Below, piece after piece: positions 34,501-44,800 of a DNA stretch of 64,000 nt. The first letter of the stretch is position 1, and each line of letters opens with the position of its first letter. This DNA is from Dasypus novemcinctus. Its lineage: Eukaryota; Chordata; Mammalia; Cingulata; Dasypodidae. The notes below the pieces were generated by a model. It saw nothing but the letters and a program-made list of their open reading frames with translations, was not told the DNA's origin and did not search any database. A program made the translations under genes and the position numbers. The stretch spans positions 21,606,798-21,670,797 of the forward strand of contig NC_080701.1 in the NCBI RefSeq assembly GCF_030445035.2, given 5' to 3'.

Positions 34501-37500
34501 ACTTGAGCACTTCCACTTGTTGAGTCTCTCGTTATGTTTTCCTCTGTGTGTCTCTTGTTGCATCATCTTGTTGTGTTAGCTTGCCGTGCCAGCCCGTCAC
34601 ATCAGCTTGCTGTCTTGCCTGTCTTCTTTAGGAGGCCCTGGGAACCGAACCTGGACCCCCCCATGTGGTAGGCGGGGGCTCAATCACTTGAGCTGCATCC
34701 GCTTACCTGCATTTCACTTTAATCATTGCATTGTGTCAGATATTATTGTATAGAAGCACATTGGGCACTGGGTGTGTATGTTTTTTCTAATAGATTTCAA
34801 AGATTGATATGAAAGAAACAATGTAAAGTACCTCTAGTAATTTTCAAATATTTGTTACATGTCAGTATAATATTTTGAATATATTGTGTTAAATAAGGTA
34901 TTATTTGAATTAATTTTGCCTATTTCTTTTTTACTTTTTAAATAGTGGCTAGTAGAAAATTTAAAATTACATATATGGCTTGCATAATATTTCTCTTGGA
35001 CACCGGCTCATTTAGACTTGTGTGCTTACTTGTAAGGGATAGTGACCCTTTTTTTTCCTTGGTAGTAACAAAGTTTTAATACATATTTTAGATATTTTAA
35101 AACACTTTTTACTTTAAAATCTGGATAACAGCATCAAAGGCCAGAACTAAGACTTGGGTAGTAAAGCAAAAGTTAGAGTATTCCCCAAAAGACAGTTCTT
35201 CAGCTGAGTTTACTGTCGTTTTCCAACAGTTTAATTAATTACTGAGGACAGGTGGCTTGTACTACAAATACTATTTTCCTGGGTCTCTTTCTTTTTTCAC
35301 TTCTTCAGGACCCGCTGCCCACTGCTTTTGCTTGTTTGTTTTCAAGATTAATCTGTCTAGGTTATGTAACCCCTTTTACTAGGAGAAAAGAAATCATAGG
35401 GTACTGACTGTTCAGAATATCTAAGTGATATGTTTCATGTTACTAAATTGGGCTTGTCACTGGCTTTTTTCGACTTTCTCGGTGCCTGCCATGCCCCACC
35501 CCCTTCCTTATTTTTAATTTCTGGATCAAAGTCAAATTATTTCTTCTAGCTAAGTTCTTGCTCCTCAAAAGGTGGTCTGTAGTCTGGCACTATTAGCAGT
35601 ATCACCTGGAGTGGTTGAGAAAGGCAGACTCACAGGCCACCCCAGAGCCACTGAACCATAATGTGCATTTTAAACACATCCCCAGGTGATCTGTGCACAT
35701 TAAAATGTAAGAATTATTGTGAAATCTTTCCTTTCTGGCTTATACCACTTACACCCACTTAAACCTAGCAATAGTGGTAATTATAGTAATAATAGCCAAT
35801 ACTTCTTAAGCATTTGCTATGTATCAGGTACCATTTTCTATACTTGAGTCAACCGTCTTATGATACAGGTATTATTTTACAGAGGAAGCAGCTGTGGTAC
35901 AGAAAGGTTAGTTAACTTGTAGAGTTACACATAAATCAGCAGGGATTTTGATGCTGGCTTGAGCTTCTGCTCTTAGCCTCTGCAATATCTTGCTTTTGTG
36001 ATTGCTTTTCTTATTTCTGAGAGGGCAAGAGATTTAGTGGTAAGATAATGGGGTTTTCAAATCAGAACAAAACAGGATCAAATCCTACTTTAGCCCCTTT
36101 TTTACAAGCTTTGTGAGCTGGGGTAGGTCATTTGTCCAGTCTGAGCCTCAGTACCTCATATTTGGTACAGAGTAGGTGCTTGGTAATAATTTGCAGATTT
36201 ATTTCCTTTTCTCCTCTCTGTTTCACAGAATTAGCATAAATTAAATTCTTCTTTGGGTCCATTGTCCCAAGTCATCCTCCTGAGCTGTTGTATTCTAAAA
36301 GCTTTTTCCTGCTTTTAGCTTTACTCAAACTTCTCTTCACATTCTCTTGCTTTACATTTCTCCAGTTTCTCTATAAACTCAACATATCTATAAACTACAT
36401 TATCATTATTCTTCATTGGGCTTCCTATTTCTTTTTATGGGTGTCTCCTGGAATCATTTCATATTTCTCTTCCAGTATATTTTTACCTTTAAGACAAATT
36501 ATCAGCATGGCTTTCTATATATTGTAGCACTTGGTATTGGGAGCAGGTTTTTGTTTCTTTGGGAAAAAGGAACTTAGAACCAAAGTCCTGAAAAAAAAGT
36601 TTTTTTTAAACTTTTCTTTTTTAATTATTTTTATTTCTCTCCCTCTTCCCCCAACTGTGTGCTCTCTGTGTCCATTTGCTGCGTGTTCTTCTGTGACCGC
36701 TTCTATCCTTCTCAGCAGCACTGGGAATCTGTTTCTTCATGCTGAGTCATCTTGCTGTGTCAGCTCTCCCTGTGTGCACCATCATTCCTGGGCAGGCTGC
36801 ACTTTCTTTTGTGCTAGGCGGCTGTCCTTAAGGGATGCACTCCTTGCACATGGGGCTCCCCTACGCGGGGGACACCCCTGCGTGGCACGGCACTCCATAC
36901 ACGCATCAGCACTGCACATGGGCCAGCTCCACACGGGTCGAGGAGGTCCAGGGTTTGAACCGTGGACGTCCCATGTGGTAGGCGGACGCCCTATCCATTG
37001 GGCCGAGTCTGCTTCCCAAAGTCTTGAAAATTTAGACTTGGAAGATTGACTGGACTTTGATTTACTGGAAGCAGAGCTCTATAGTGCACGACAACACACT
37101 CTCCAGTTCCATAAACTGTGAGTGAAGATGGGGCAAGTGAGCTATCAAGATTAACTCATCAGTCTAACCACCTGGGGGAAAAACATATTACTTGGACCTC
37201 TCACTTTTGCTGGTAAGACCTGGAGTGTGCTTGTGGTTCATTGATATCTGAGATTAATAGAAATTAAAAGCTGAACTTCCCATTCCAAACCAAATCTAAT
37301 ATATGGGAAGAGTAAACTTCTTAAACATTTTGGTAGGATGTTAATTTTAAGATAAATAGGTTTGTTGTCTTCTGGATGATTTCACAGCACATTTTATAAA
37401 AACCTTCATATTTGGAAGGATTGAGTGTTATCTTGGGCTACCTGGTATGTATTTTTAACGCCAGCAAAATAGTAGTGCCATGAGATAAGACATAAAATTC

Positions 37501-37724
37501 TAGATGAGAATAAGTAAAACTCTTCTAGTTTGATGGTCCTTTTTGTTTTTCCTTCCAGCTCTGGGTTGAGAGACCACGATGTAATTGTCAGCATAAATGG
37601 GCAACCTGTTTCCACCACAACTGATGTTGCTGAAGCTGTTAAGGACAATGATTCCCTTTCCATTATGGTTCGTCGAGGAAGTCAGACTTTGATCCTGACA
37701 GTTACACCTGAAATAATTAATTAA
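25117..37724 (+). CDS. HTRA4: HTRA4 serine protease, complete, nine exons
   Basis: Secreted trypsin-like protease of the HtrA family; in primates it is best known from placenta. Exons 25117-25585, 26001-26100, 27241-27445, 28397-28591, 28995-29027, 30509-30623, 31029-31086, 31937-32032 and 37559-37724 join to 1437 nt, 478 residues plus TAA (human 476). Order: signal peptide (Leu-rich, about residues 9-26), IGFBP-type Cys-rich module (DRCGCCRVC), Kazal-like module ([20 protein letters not shown]), protease domain, and one PDZ domain (about 380-474). Triad intact: His219 in TNAHV, Asp249 in KLDLAL, Ser327 in GNSGGP. All introns are GT/AG. Start chosen at 25117: A at -3 and directly before the signal peptide. 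An upstream in-frame ATG at 24847 would add 90 residues not found in the family. Sequence looks functional. Confidence 0.97.
26001..26100 (+). CDS. HTRA4: HTRA4 exon 2: start of protease domain
   Basis: Acceptor ctttgcag ends at 26000; donor gtaaag starts at 26101. It reads [20 protein letters not shown] then [13 protein letters not shown], the conserved entry into the HtrA protease fold (VAPSVVH). Confidence 0.96.
26183..26533 (-). repeat. DAS-SINE, long form
   Basis: Poly(T), 'caagatttatttatccccac' to 'ttgagccacacggcttccc'; flanks share gcatctttt. In HTRA4 intron 2. Confidence 0.75.
26534..27240. other. HTRA4 intron 2, right part
   Basis: A decayed antisense MIR near 26555-26690 ('gaggaaatcgaggctcaacg'); otherwise unrecognised. 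Confidence 0.4.
27241..27445 (+). CDS. HTRA4: HTRA4 exon 3: catalytic His and Asp
   Basis: Acceptor gagacag ends at 27240; donor gtgagt starts at 27446. Contains [20 protein letters not shown] (catalytic His219) and [13 protein letters not shown] (catalytic Asp249). Confidence 0.97.
27795..27925 (+). mobile_element. MER5A-like hAT MITE
   Basis: 'caaagtgtggtctatacacc ... gaatttgcattttaatagat ... cgggtgata ... aagtttgagaagcactg' is the MER5A pattern. In HTRA4 intron 3. Confidence 0.55.
28397..28591 (+). CDS. HTRA4: HTRA4 exon 4: protease core
   Basis: Acceptor gtacag ends at 28396; donor gtgagt starts at 28592. Sixty-five codons with [20 protein letters not shown] and [17 protein letters not shown], both diagnostic of HTRA1-4 proteases. 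Confidence 0.97.
28995..29027 (+). CDS. HTRA4: HTRA4 exon 5: catalytic serine micro-exon
   Basis: A 33-base exon, [11 protein letters not shown], with catalytic Ser327. Acceptor ttttcag ends at 28994; donor gtaagt starts at 29028. The residue before Gly is His here, where the remembered human sequence has Tyr. Confidence 0.95.
29028..30508. other. HTRA4 intron 5, nothing recognised
   Basis: Unique-looking A/T-rich DNA without SINEs. Confidence 0.4.
30509..30623 (+). CDS. HTRA4: HTRA4 exon 6: end of protease domain
   Basis: Acceptor ttgccag ends at 30508; donor gtgaag starts at 30624. [20 protein letters not shown] then [18 protein letters not shown], the conserved last strands and helix of the HtrA protease. 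Confidence 0.96.
31029..31086 (+). CDS. HTRA4: HTRA4 exon 7: protease-PDZ linker
   Basis: Acceptor tttgcag ends at 31028; donor gtaagc starts at 31087. [19 protein letters not shown] leads into the PDZ domain (KKYLGL motif). Confidence 0.95.
31263..31681 (-). repeat. DAS-SINE, full-length long form
   Basis: Complete; flanks tagctggac / tagctggaa. In HTRA4 intron 7. Confidence 0.85.
31937..32032 (+). CDS. HTRA4: HTRA4 exon 8: PDZ domain
   Basis: Acceptor tctcttag ends at 31936; donor gtaaga starts at 32033. Reads [20 protein letters not shown] then [11 protein letters not shown], phase-compatible on both sides. Confidence 0.95.
32124..32460 (-). repeat. DAS-SINE, long form, two-headed
   Basis: Contains 'ggcactggagattgaaccca' and, downstream, 'acctgagcctgggacctctc' heads; flanks share cacatgtg. 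Confidence 0.75.
32849..33227 (+). mobile_element. L1 3'-end insert with internal tandem duplication
   Basis: Two copies of a segment starting 'caatg(c/t)aaggtgttggtgg' at 32856 and 33079 (period about 223 bp), each running to 'ttcacaa...tactatacactt'. Flanked by near-identical aatttaagacat / aatttaaggacat (32837-32848, 33228-33240). This is L1 3' UTR sequence in sense orientation. Confidence 0.6.
33291..33404 (+). mobile_element. Short 5'-truncated L1 insert
   Basis: A 114 bp L1 3' tail (ggcatatgggaatcacctta ... aataaataaaaaat) ending in A-rich sequence. Exact 12 bp duplication aaattagaaaag at 33279-33290 and 33405-33416. Confidence 0.7.
34358..34707 (-). repeat. DAS-SINE, long form, two-headed
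   Basis: Same two-headed layout as 32124-32460; flanks share gcatttcactt. Confidence 0.75.
35558..35710 (+). mobile_element. MER5A-like hAT MITE
   Basis: 'aaaaggtggtctgtagtctg ... agtatcacctggag ... atgtgcattttaaacacatc ... caggtgat' follows the MER5A consensus. In HTRA4 intron 8. Confidence 0.55.
35790..35995 (-). repeat. MIR fragment
   Basis: 'agccaatacttcttaagcat ... ggtattattttacagaggaa ... ggttagttaacttgtag' is antisense MIR. Confidence 0.55.
36600..37014 (-). repeat. DAS-SINE, full-length long form
   Basis: Complete; flanks ccaaagtcctgaaaa / ccaaagtcttgaaaa. In HTRA4 intron 8. Confidence 0.85.
37559..37724 (+). CDS. HTRA4: HTRA4 exon 9: end of PDZ domain and stop
   Basis: Acceptor ccttccag ends at 37558; stop TAA at 37722-37724. 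[20 protein letters not shown] through LTVTPEIIN. The preceding 5.5 kb intron holds an L1 fragment, an old LTR and three SINEs. Confidence 0.96.
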
Positions 37725-37868
37725 GCAACTTGCTTTAAGAGACTTACAAAATCAAAGCTATATTACCTGGTTTGTATTGAAGATGTGCCAAAGATGGCAA
37801 GGTGTTTTAGGATCTCTTATAAAGAAAAATGAATGTGTTAAAAAAAAACATCCAAATGGTCAGGGATC

Positions 37869-37874
37869 ATTAAA
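37869..37874 (+). terminator. HTRA4: Candidate HTRA4 poly(A) signal (ATTAAA)
   Basis: ATTAAA about 145 bases after the stop, followed by a G/T-rich stretch. An alternative AATAAA lies at 38767-38772, beyond a solo LTR. Which one is used cannot be decided from sequence. Confidence 0.3.
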
Positions 37875-37978
37875 TTGGGGGTGCTATGCTGCTGCTAAAA
37901 AGCCTTACTAAGCAAAATGGAAGGACACAGTGTGCCAGGAAGTGTGTGTGTGTGAGATATAATTTTATTTAAAGATAG

Positions 37979-38600
37979 TGTATTAGCCAAAGGGGGTGCT
38001 GATGCAAAGTACTAGAAATCCGTTGGCTTTTATAATGGTTTCATTTGGGGTAAAAGCTAACAGTTACAAGGCGCTAAAGAGTCCAAATCAAGATTACTTC
38101 CTTACCAACTCTGTTTCCATGTGATATCTGCGAGGGTTCAGCCTTCCTCTTTCCTCTTAAGGCTTCATCTAGCCTCTTCCCATCTCAGCTGTAGGCTGGC
38201 ATAGGGCTCGTCTCTTTTCCTGGGGCTTGGTTCTTTCCAGGCTCAGCTGCTCTGGTCTCTTCACAAGGTCAGCCATAAACTATCAGGCAAATGGCTCATC
38301 TCTCTTCCTGGGGACTCTGCCATGTCTCTGGAGCTGTCTCTTGTCCTCTGTGTATCTTCTCTGTATATCTATTTGTGTGTCTCCTTGATTGTCCATTTAT
38401 ATAGGCCACAAAGTGGGCAGGAACTCAAACTGAGTTGCCCTAATGATGTGGTTGAATCAAAGCCCTAATCTTAACATAATTCAATCAAAGGTATCTCAGC
38501 TGAATCTAATACAACCAAAGGGTATCACGCCCAGAGATCAGATCAGTTTATAAACATAAGCTCTCTTTTTGGAATTCATAAATAATCTCAAACTGCTGTA
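37979..38600 (-). mobile_element. Solo LTR, same family as 5136-5747
   Basis: A 622 bp element with an exact 5 bp duplication gatag (37974-37978 and 38601-38605), the size typical of ERVL/MaLR integration. It lies about 250 bp after the HTRA4 stop and may be part of, or limit, its 3' UTR. No internal region; a fossil. Confidence 0.75.
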
Positions 38601-39573
38601 GATAGGAAACAGCTGAAAAGTAGGTAGTTTCTAATTTAATCTGGACAGAGGGACACTAGTATTTTAAAATTCCTCTATAGCCACAAACTGGATAGAATAC
38701 ACACATTCACAAAAGTAAATCTACTTAACAAATACTAAGAAGTAACCAGAATCTACAGTGCAAAGGAATAAAATTTTTAATAATATTCCTTTACTCAAAT
38801 CAATTTTCCAGGTTATATCATCTTTGGTCCAACTTTTTGGATGTGGAGAATAGGAATTTTTTAGAGGTTGAATTGAAACTGACAATTGTGGATTGTCACA
38901 CCATTATTAATGATTCTCCATTTATCACTCTGGCAGTGGAAACACAGCTTTTCTGACTATGAAAAGCACTTCTATAAAATAGCTTCTTCCTTAAGCAACA
39001 TAGTTTTAGCTTTTTTTCCTCAAGCACTTCTTCCTGGCAGATTTCAGTCTCAAATCTGCTAGTTTTTTTTTTTTTTTTTTTTTTTTTTAATAAAAGAAAA
39101 CAACTTTAATGAGGTTTGTGAATACCTTTTAGATTTAAAGAAAAAAAAAGTGTGAGCGAGGCAGCAAGTAACATATCTTATTTTGGGTAAGATTTTTAAG
39201 TTTTGTTTTTCAGACTCCCCTTAGAGGTGAGATTTATTTTTTTAATATGGCATCCTCAACTCCTTAAATCCTATGTAAGATTTTATGTATAAGTGCATTT
39301 TCTGGGGAAAGGGTCTAAGTTTTTCATGACCCACAACAATTAGAGTGTAGACATTATGAAACAGAATCTACCACTTATTTTTATAAACAAGGTTCAGGTC
39401 AAAATGGTGCAGAACTTTTTATGTTTTACACAATTGCTACATTTAATAATAGAAGAACAGAGATCATATTAATCAGGTATAAGGAAGCTGAAAATGTTAG
39501 GAAAGCTGCTACAAAATGATAAAGCTATATATAGGGAAATGATTAAAACAGTGGTTCTTGGTCTTTTTCTAAA

Positions 39574-39981
39574 AGATTTTTTTTTTCAAATTTATTTCTC
39601 TCCCTTTCCCCTCCCTCCCAGTTGTCTGCTCTCTGTGTCCATTCGCTGTGTGTTCTTCAGTGACCGCTTCTATCCTTATCAGCGGCATGGGGAAATCCGT
39701 GTTTCTTTTTGTTGCATCATTTTGTGTCAGCTCTCCTTGTGTGCAGCGCCATTCTTAGGCACGCTGCACTTTCTTTCACGCTGGGCGGCTCTCCTTAAAG
39801 GGTGCACTCCTTGTCTGTGGGGCTCCCCTACGTGGGGACACCCCTGCGTGGCACGGCATTCCTTGCACGCATCAGCACTGCACATGAGCCAGCTCCACAT
39901 GGGTCAAGGAGGCCCGGGGTTTGAACCGCGGATGTCCCATGTAGTAGGCAGATGCCCTATCCATTGGGCGAAGTCCACTTC
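39574..39981 (-). repeat. DAS-SINE, full-length long form
   Basis: Complete; both flanks carry ttcttggtcttt. Confidence 0.85.
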
Positions 39982-40454
39982 CTGATTCTTGGTCTTTAAG
40001 CCAATTATTATGAGACTCAAGTATTTTCTCTGAGGAGTTCTACATTGATTGTTTCTGTAATTTGTAAGTTATATGAAATAGCAGTTTGATTTGTCCATAA
40101 AATCCACCTTTTATTTTATGTTTGACAGTTCTTTTCAACTTTAGACTGCAAAGAATGGGAACCTTGTTTTCAAAACCACTTATATTTAGGAACAGTTCCT
40201 TTTATTCGTAACAACTTGAGAATGCAAAAGCTTGACTTACCCAATGACTGCTGTAGCCCAGTAAGAGTTTCTGGTACCATTCCTATTTTAAGAGAATGTG
40301 TTCAGTTTCTCTTTGACCCCATAAATCACATTCTAACTCTTCCCTGGTATTCAGCGCTTGTGAAGATTAGTTTTACAGTCATTTCTATGAAATCTATTTT
40401 ATTAGCTTATAACATGGGCTTTATAAAGTGGTGAATACTAATTTTTATTTTATT

Positions 40455-40866
40455 TATTTTTTAAGATTTATTTACTTATTTCTCTCCCCTTCCCAACCCC
40501 CCCTGGTTGTCTGTTCTCTGTGTCTATTTGCTGCGTCGTCTTTGTCCGCTTCTGTTGTTGTCAGCAGCACGGGATCTGTGTTTCTTTTTGTTGTGTCATC
40601 TTGTTGTATCAGCTTTCTGTGTGTGTGGCACTATTCTTGGGCAGGCTGCACTTTATTTCGCGCTGGGCGGCTCTCCTTACGGGGCGCACTCCTTGCGTGT
40701 GGGGCTCCCCTACGCAGGGGACACCCCCGCATGGCATAGCACTCTTTGTGCGCAACAGTACTGCACATGGGCCAGCTCCACACAGGTCAAGGAGGCCTGG
40801 GGTTTGAACCGCGGACCTCCCATGTGGTAGACGGATACCCTAACCACTGGGCCAAGTCCGCCGTCT
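40455..40866 (-). repeat. DAS-SINE, full-length long form
   Basis: Complete; both flanks carry aatactaattttta. It lies about 770 bp from the TM2D2 stop, on its 3' side. Confidence 0.85.
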
Positions 40867-41634
40867 CCAATACTAATTTTTAGATAGGAAAATTCGGCCA
40901 AAAGGAATAGCTTAATTCAGACATATGTTTAATACTGTTGGCTTTCAAAATGTAATTGGAATGTACAAATTTTCCTACTGTCTATACTGCCTCTGAAGCA
41001 TAATGATGAACAAAAAAGAGACTAATAGGGTAGTTAGTTTCAAAGATCTAGTTTTCAGCAAAACAAATTTAATCTTGAGTTTCACTTTATGTGCTGAAAA
41101 TATTCATACAGTTTTCTAGGTTGGCAACATTTATCCTGCAATGTCAATTCAGAAGGAATTTTTCAGTGCGTATTAAGATCCATGGCCATTTCTACTGTTA
41201 CTGAAGGTTTTCATCGTCACAGTTTTAGAGTTCCTTTGCATGAAGACTCCAGGTCACAAAAAAACACCTGGCTAAAAACTTAATTTGTTCATCCTGTTAG
41301 GTTTACTAGCTCCAAAGGGCTGAAGATATAGCAATATAAAGAAAGAATGAGTATGGAAATCCTTCTGCAGCTTCTAATTTAGTGACTATCCTTTATATCT
41401 TGTACATGAGGAAGGTAGAAATTTGATTCTCACAACACTGTCATTTCTAATCTGCAAAGTAAAATTTGGATTGAAAATCCAAAGTCCGAAGAAGCCTTCC
41501 CAACCAAACCCATTCCCTCCAAAGGGGGAAAGTAATCATCAGGTCTGATAGCAAAGAAGAGTTTTGGGCCTGTTGAGATGAATTTAGAAGAAAGTGCTTG
41601 CACTTGCCTCCTTGAGCCGTAACAGCCTCTCTTT

Positions 41635-41848
41635 TTAGTAAACAGTGCACCAGTTGCTGCCATCACTTGGCATCAGTCCACCAGTAATGAGCAAGATAAG
41701 GTCAACAAACCACCAAATTCCAAGTCCTCCAAGTGTCAGCAGCTTCCCTACTGCTGTACCAGTGTGTCCCAGACAGAAACGATCTACTCCAAAACATCCC
41801 AGGAAGAAAGAGTAGAGTAAAGTGGTTATGAAATAGTGTCCAGTATAC
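41635..41848 (-). CDS. TM2D2: TM2D2 exon 4: TM2 domain and stop
   Basis: Acceptor tgcctag above 41848; stop TAA at 41637-41635. [23 protein letters not shown] motif, then [20 protein letters not shown] and WCTVY. Apparently identical to the remembered human domain. Confidence 0.97.
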
Positions 41849-44800
41849 CTAGGCAAAAGGAATGAAAAGATAGTTTACCACATGAAAATTAAAACACTTA
41901 AAGATGAAACAAAATTCAGCATAAGTGAAAAGATGGCACAGCAGCCTTTCTGTGGCCTTTTATCCCTATGAGCCTCCCATTAAAAAATAAATAAAAAACT
42001 TTAGCTGGCCTAGGATCTTAAAAGAGTTACCTGCTAAAATGAGGAGGGCCTATAATAAGAATAGATACTCACTACTGCGGAATTGGGTTGGATAAGAAAT
42101 TATCAAGTGCATCTTCACTCCCCCCAGTATAGGCTCCATTCCTGAGGCTCTGGGGATTTCCTCTCAAGGCAGTTCTCTAAGGAAGTGCTGTCTCTCTTTC
42201 AATGAATACCTCATCTCCATGCTCATTTCCTGCTGTTTTGCAATGATAGCAACTAAAAGTGGGAACTTCTCTATAAGGACCTTTGTCCTTACACAGTGTG
42301 ATGACACTCAACTGCACTTGCTCTAAAAATACCACTAAACATAGTCCTAAGTAAATTCTGTACAGAAATGACCCTAAGCTTTAAGATAAACTGATTTTCA
42401 ATGGGAAGAGAAGCCCACATTTTTCATAATAAAAACTTTTAGCTCTGAAATCTGAAGGCAATTTTTGCAGCGTTTATGCCTATGGAGGGAATTGTACAGC
42501 TAGATCATCTGGTCCAACTCCTTCATTTGTAGACGAGGGTCAGAGACTTAGTGCCCGGAGGCATTTAGTGAAAGAGACACTTAGAACTCACAACCTTGGG
42601 TCTCAAGTCCAGTGCTCTCTCTACTTTAACCACCTTACCCGTCAATGGATTATGCCCAGCAGTAATCATGTCCATCCTTTAACACGTAAAGGGAAAGAAA
42701 AAGTCAGAATAATAAATGACAAGGAAGATGGCTCCAGCTCTTTCCAAGCACCTTCTAGCCCTTTCAAAGTAACACTTACTTAATACAAGGTTTATTTTCT
42801 CGTAGGAAGATCCTAGGGCTGGCACACTCTATTCCATCCAAGGCCCGGCACTGGACCGAAGTGCGCTCCACATCATCATAGGCCTGGCCGCCAAACTGTG
42901 AATAACAGAAAACACCCAAAGCAAAATGCATCTTTATATTCATTAAAAAAAGCTGCCTCAGAACTATAATCACTGTGACAAGGTTGGGGTAAAGCTGTGC
43001 TCAACAGCAGGGGATTTAGTGAATTTAGATTAGTCCATCCTAAATGCAGACTATTTTAAATAACTTTTTTTCCCCCTCCTTTATGACTGGATTTTTCAAT
43101 AATATAGTAAAAAAAAAGTTTACAGTTTCGTTAAACGCCATTTTGAATAGATAGATACAATACTTTCTTATCCTACACTTACTGGGAAAAGAGCACACTA
43201 CTGAGCATTTGGGAATGGGTATTTTAAAAGTCTGTGTTTTAGAAATCTGCTTTACATACGTTACGAATTAATAGAATTAGGAAAGAATCAGGATATCATG
43301 TGATTCAGGATTTTATTTATACCCATGAATGTATGATTATCAGATAGCTCTAGTACATCTGTAGTATAAATTTAAATTCAGGCAAAAATTTTCGGGCAGG
43401 TACTTTGCTTAACTGAATACTAGAAAAGAAAGCATGCTGTATATTCTTTTCAATTTATTTTTAAAAAGGTATTTAGACTACATAAATGTTACATAAAATA
43501 TAGAGGGGATTGCCATATGCCCTGTCCCCCCCCACATGGCCCACATTTAACCACATTAACAACATCCTTCATTAGTGTGGTATATTCATTGCAATCTGTA
43601 CATTTTCTTCTTATGTCTTATTAAGTGCTTTGTTACTGAGTTGGGGTATACATCAAAGGGAGGGGAGAGCCTTCAAAGGAAATAAGGATGCTTACTCCTT
43701 GCACCTCCCCCTGAGACTCAATGTCTGCCAGGCCTCTAGGACTTCTGGGTGAGGTGAGAGAAAGCATACATTAATGTTCTTAATGTACCCCAACAGGATA
43801 AACCTAGTTTCTAATTAATAAAGGCAAATAAATGATCTCTACACAATGTTAATTCAAACTGTTATCAAGTTATCAATAGATAAAACTTAACTATTGAAAG
43901 TAGGTGTTTTAGACTGATCACTGTCAGGTTTATACCCTGTATCTAATTTAGTACAAAAAATGCTTTCCCATAATTCTCTGACCCATGATTAGTCTTGACT
44001 TACATTATACAGCACAATACAGCATACTGGTGAGCTTCTGCAGGGTGGGATGGGGGTGGGGACTGGGAGGAGGCACATGAACTTCTTTGTATTTGGGAGA
44101 CCTACTTGGAAGGGTACACCCAGCTTTAGTGATGTTACTAAGGAGACTCAATGGCTTCTTTCCATTCCATGAAGTCACTGTCACCAAAGGCTTTCCCTGG
44201 AATGCTTTTTTTTTAACAAAAAATTTAATATGAAGAATATACATGACCCAATTATTGTATCACAGTAAAACAGGGCCTTTGGAGAGGGAATATTTGGAAG
44301 CAATTGATTTTTCAGCCAAACAGTAATTATTTATACTCATTCCAAGGCTTCTAACATGATACTATTTCCTCGTTATTACCACCACTCCACTATTGTTCTG
44401 TTGCCCACTAGTTGTCATCTCCACACACTCATCTATCACAAGATTCATAAAGGGATCAAATCCCCACAATATTCCTTGGACATGTCTGCCACCATTTAAT
44501 TTCAATGATAAATTCTTGTCTGTAAAGTTTTTCAACTCGGGTGGGTGAGCTTTGCTCACAATGTCTACTCGGCGGGCTCAGTGTTGTCTTGAAACAGAAT
44601 TTGCTTCCTGGAATGCTTTAAAAGTCCTAAAAAGATACATACTAAGAGACCCAATTTTTTCCTAAGGACATGGTAGAACCATTTTTTTGCTGCCAATTCT
44701 TGTGTAATAAAGTTACCACCCAATCCATCATCAGTTTTAGAAACTTGCTCTCTTAGGAAAGTGTATACCTTGAAGGATAGCCAGGGTGACATTTTAGCTA

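Larger units (their letters stand above)
34708..36599. other. HTRA4 intron 8, middle
   Basis: Holds a MER5A and a MIR; the rest is unrecognised. Confidence 0.4.
38606..41634. other. Convergent 3' interval between HTRA4 and TM2D2
   Basis: Contains two full-length DAS-SINEs and the 3' UTR of TM2D2 (minus strand), whose end I could not fix. ATTAAA-type signals on the minus strand occur near 41067 and 40927. Confidence 0.45.

Noticed and set aside
36531-37049. 172-codon open frame in HTRA4 intron 8
   Set aside because: Lies on an antisense full-length DAS-SINE; same recurring repeat-derived peptide.
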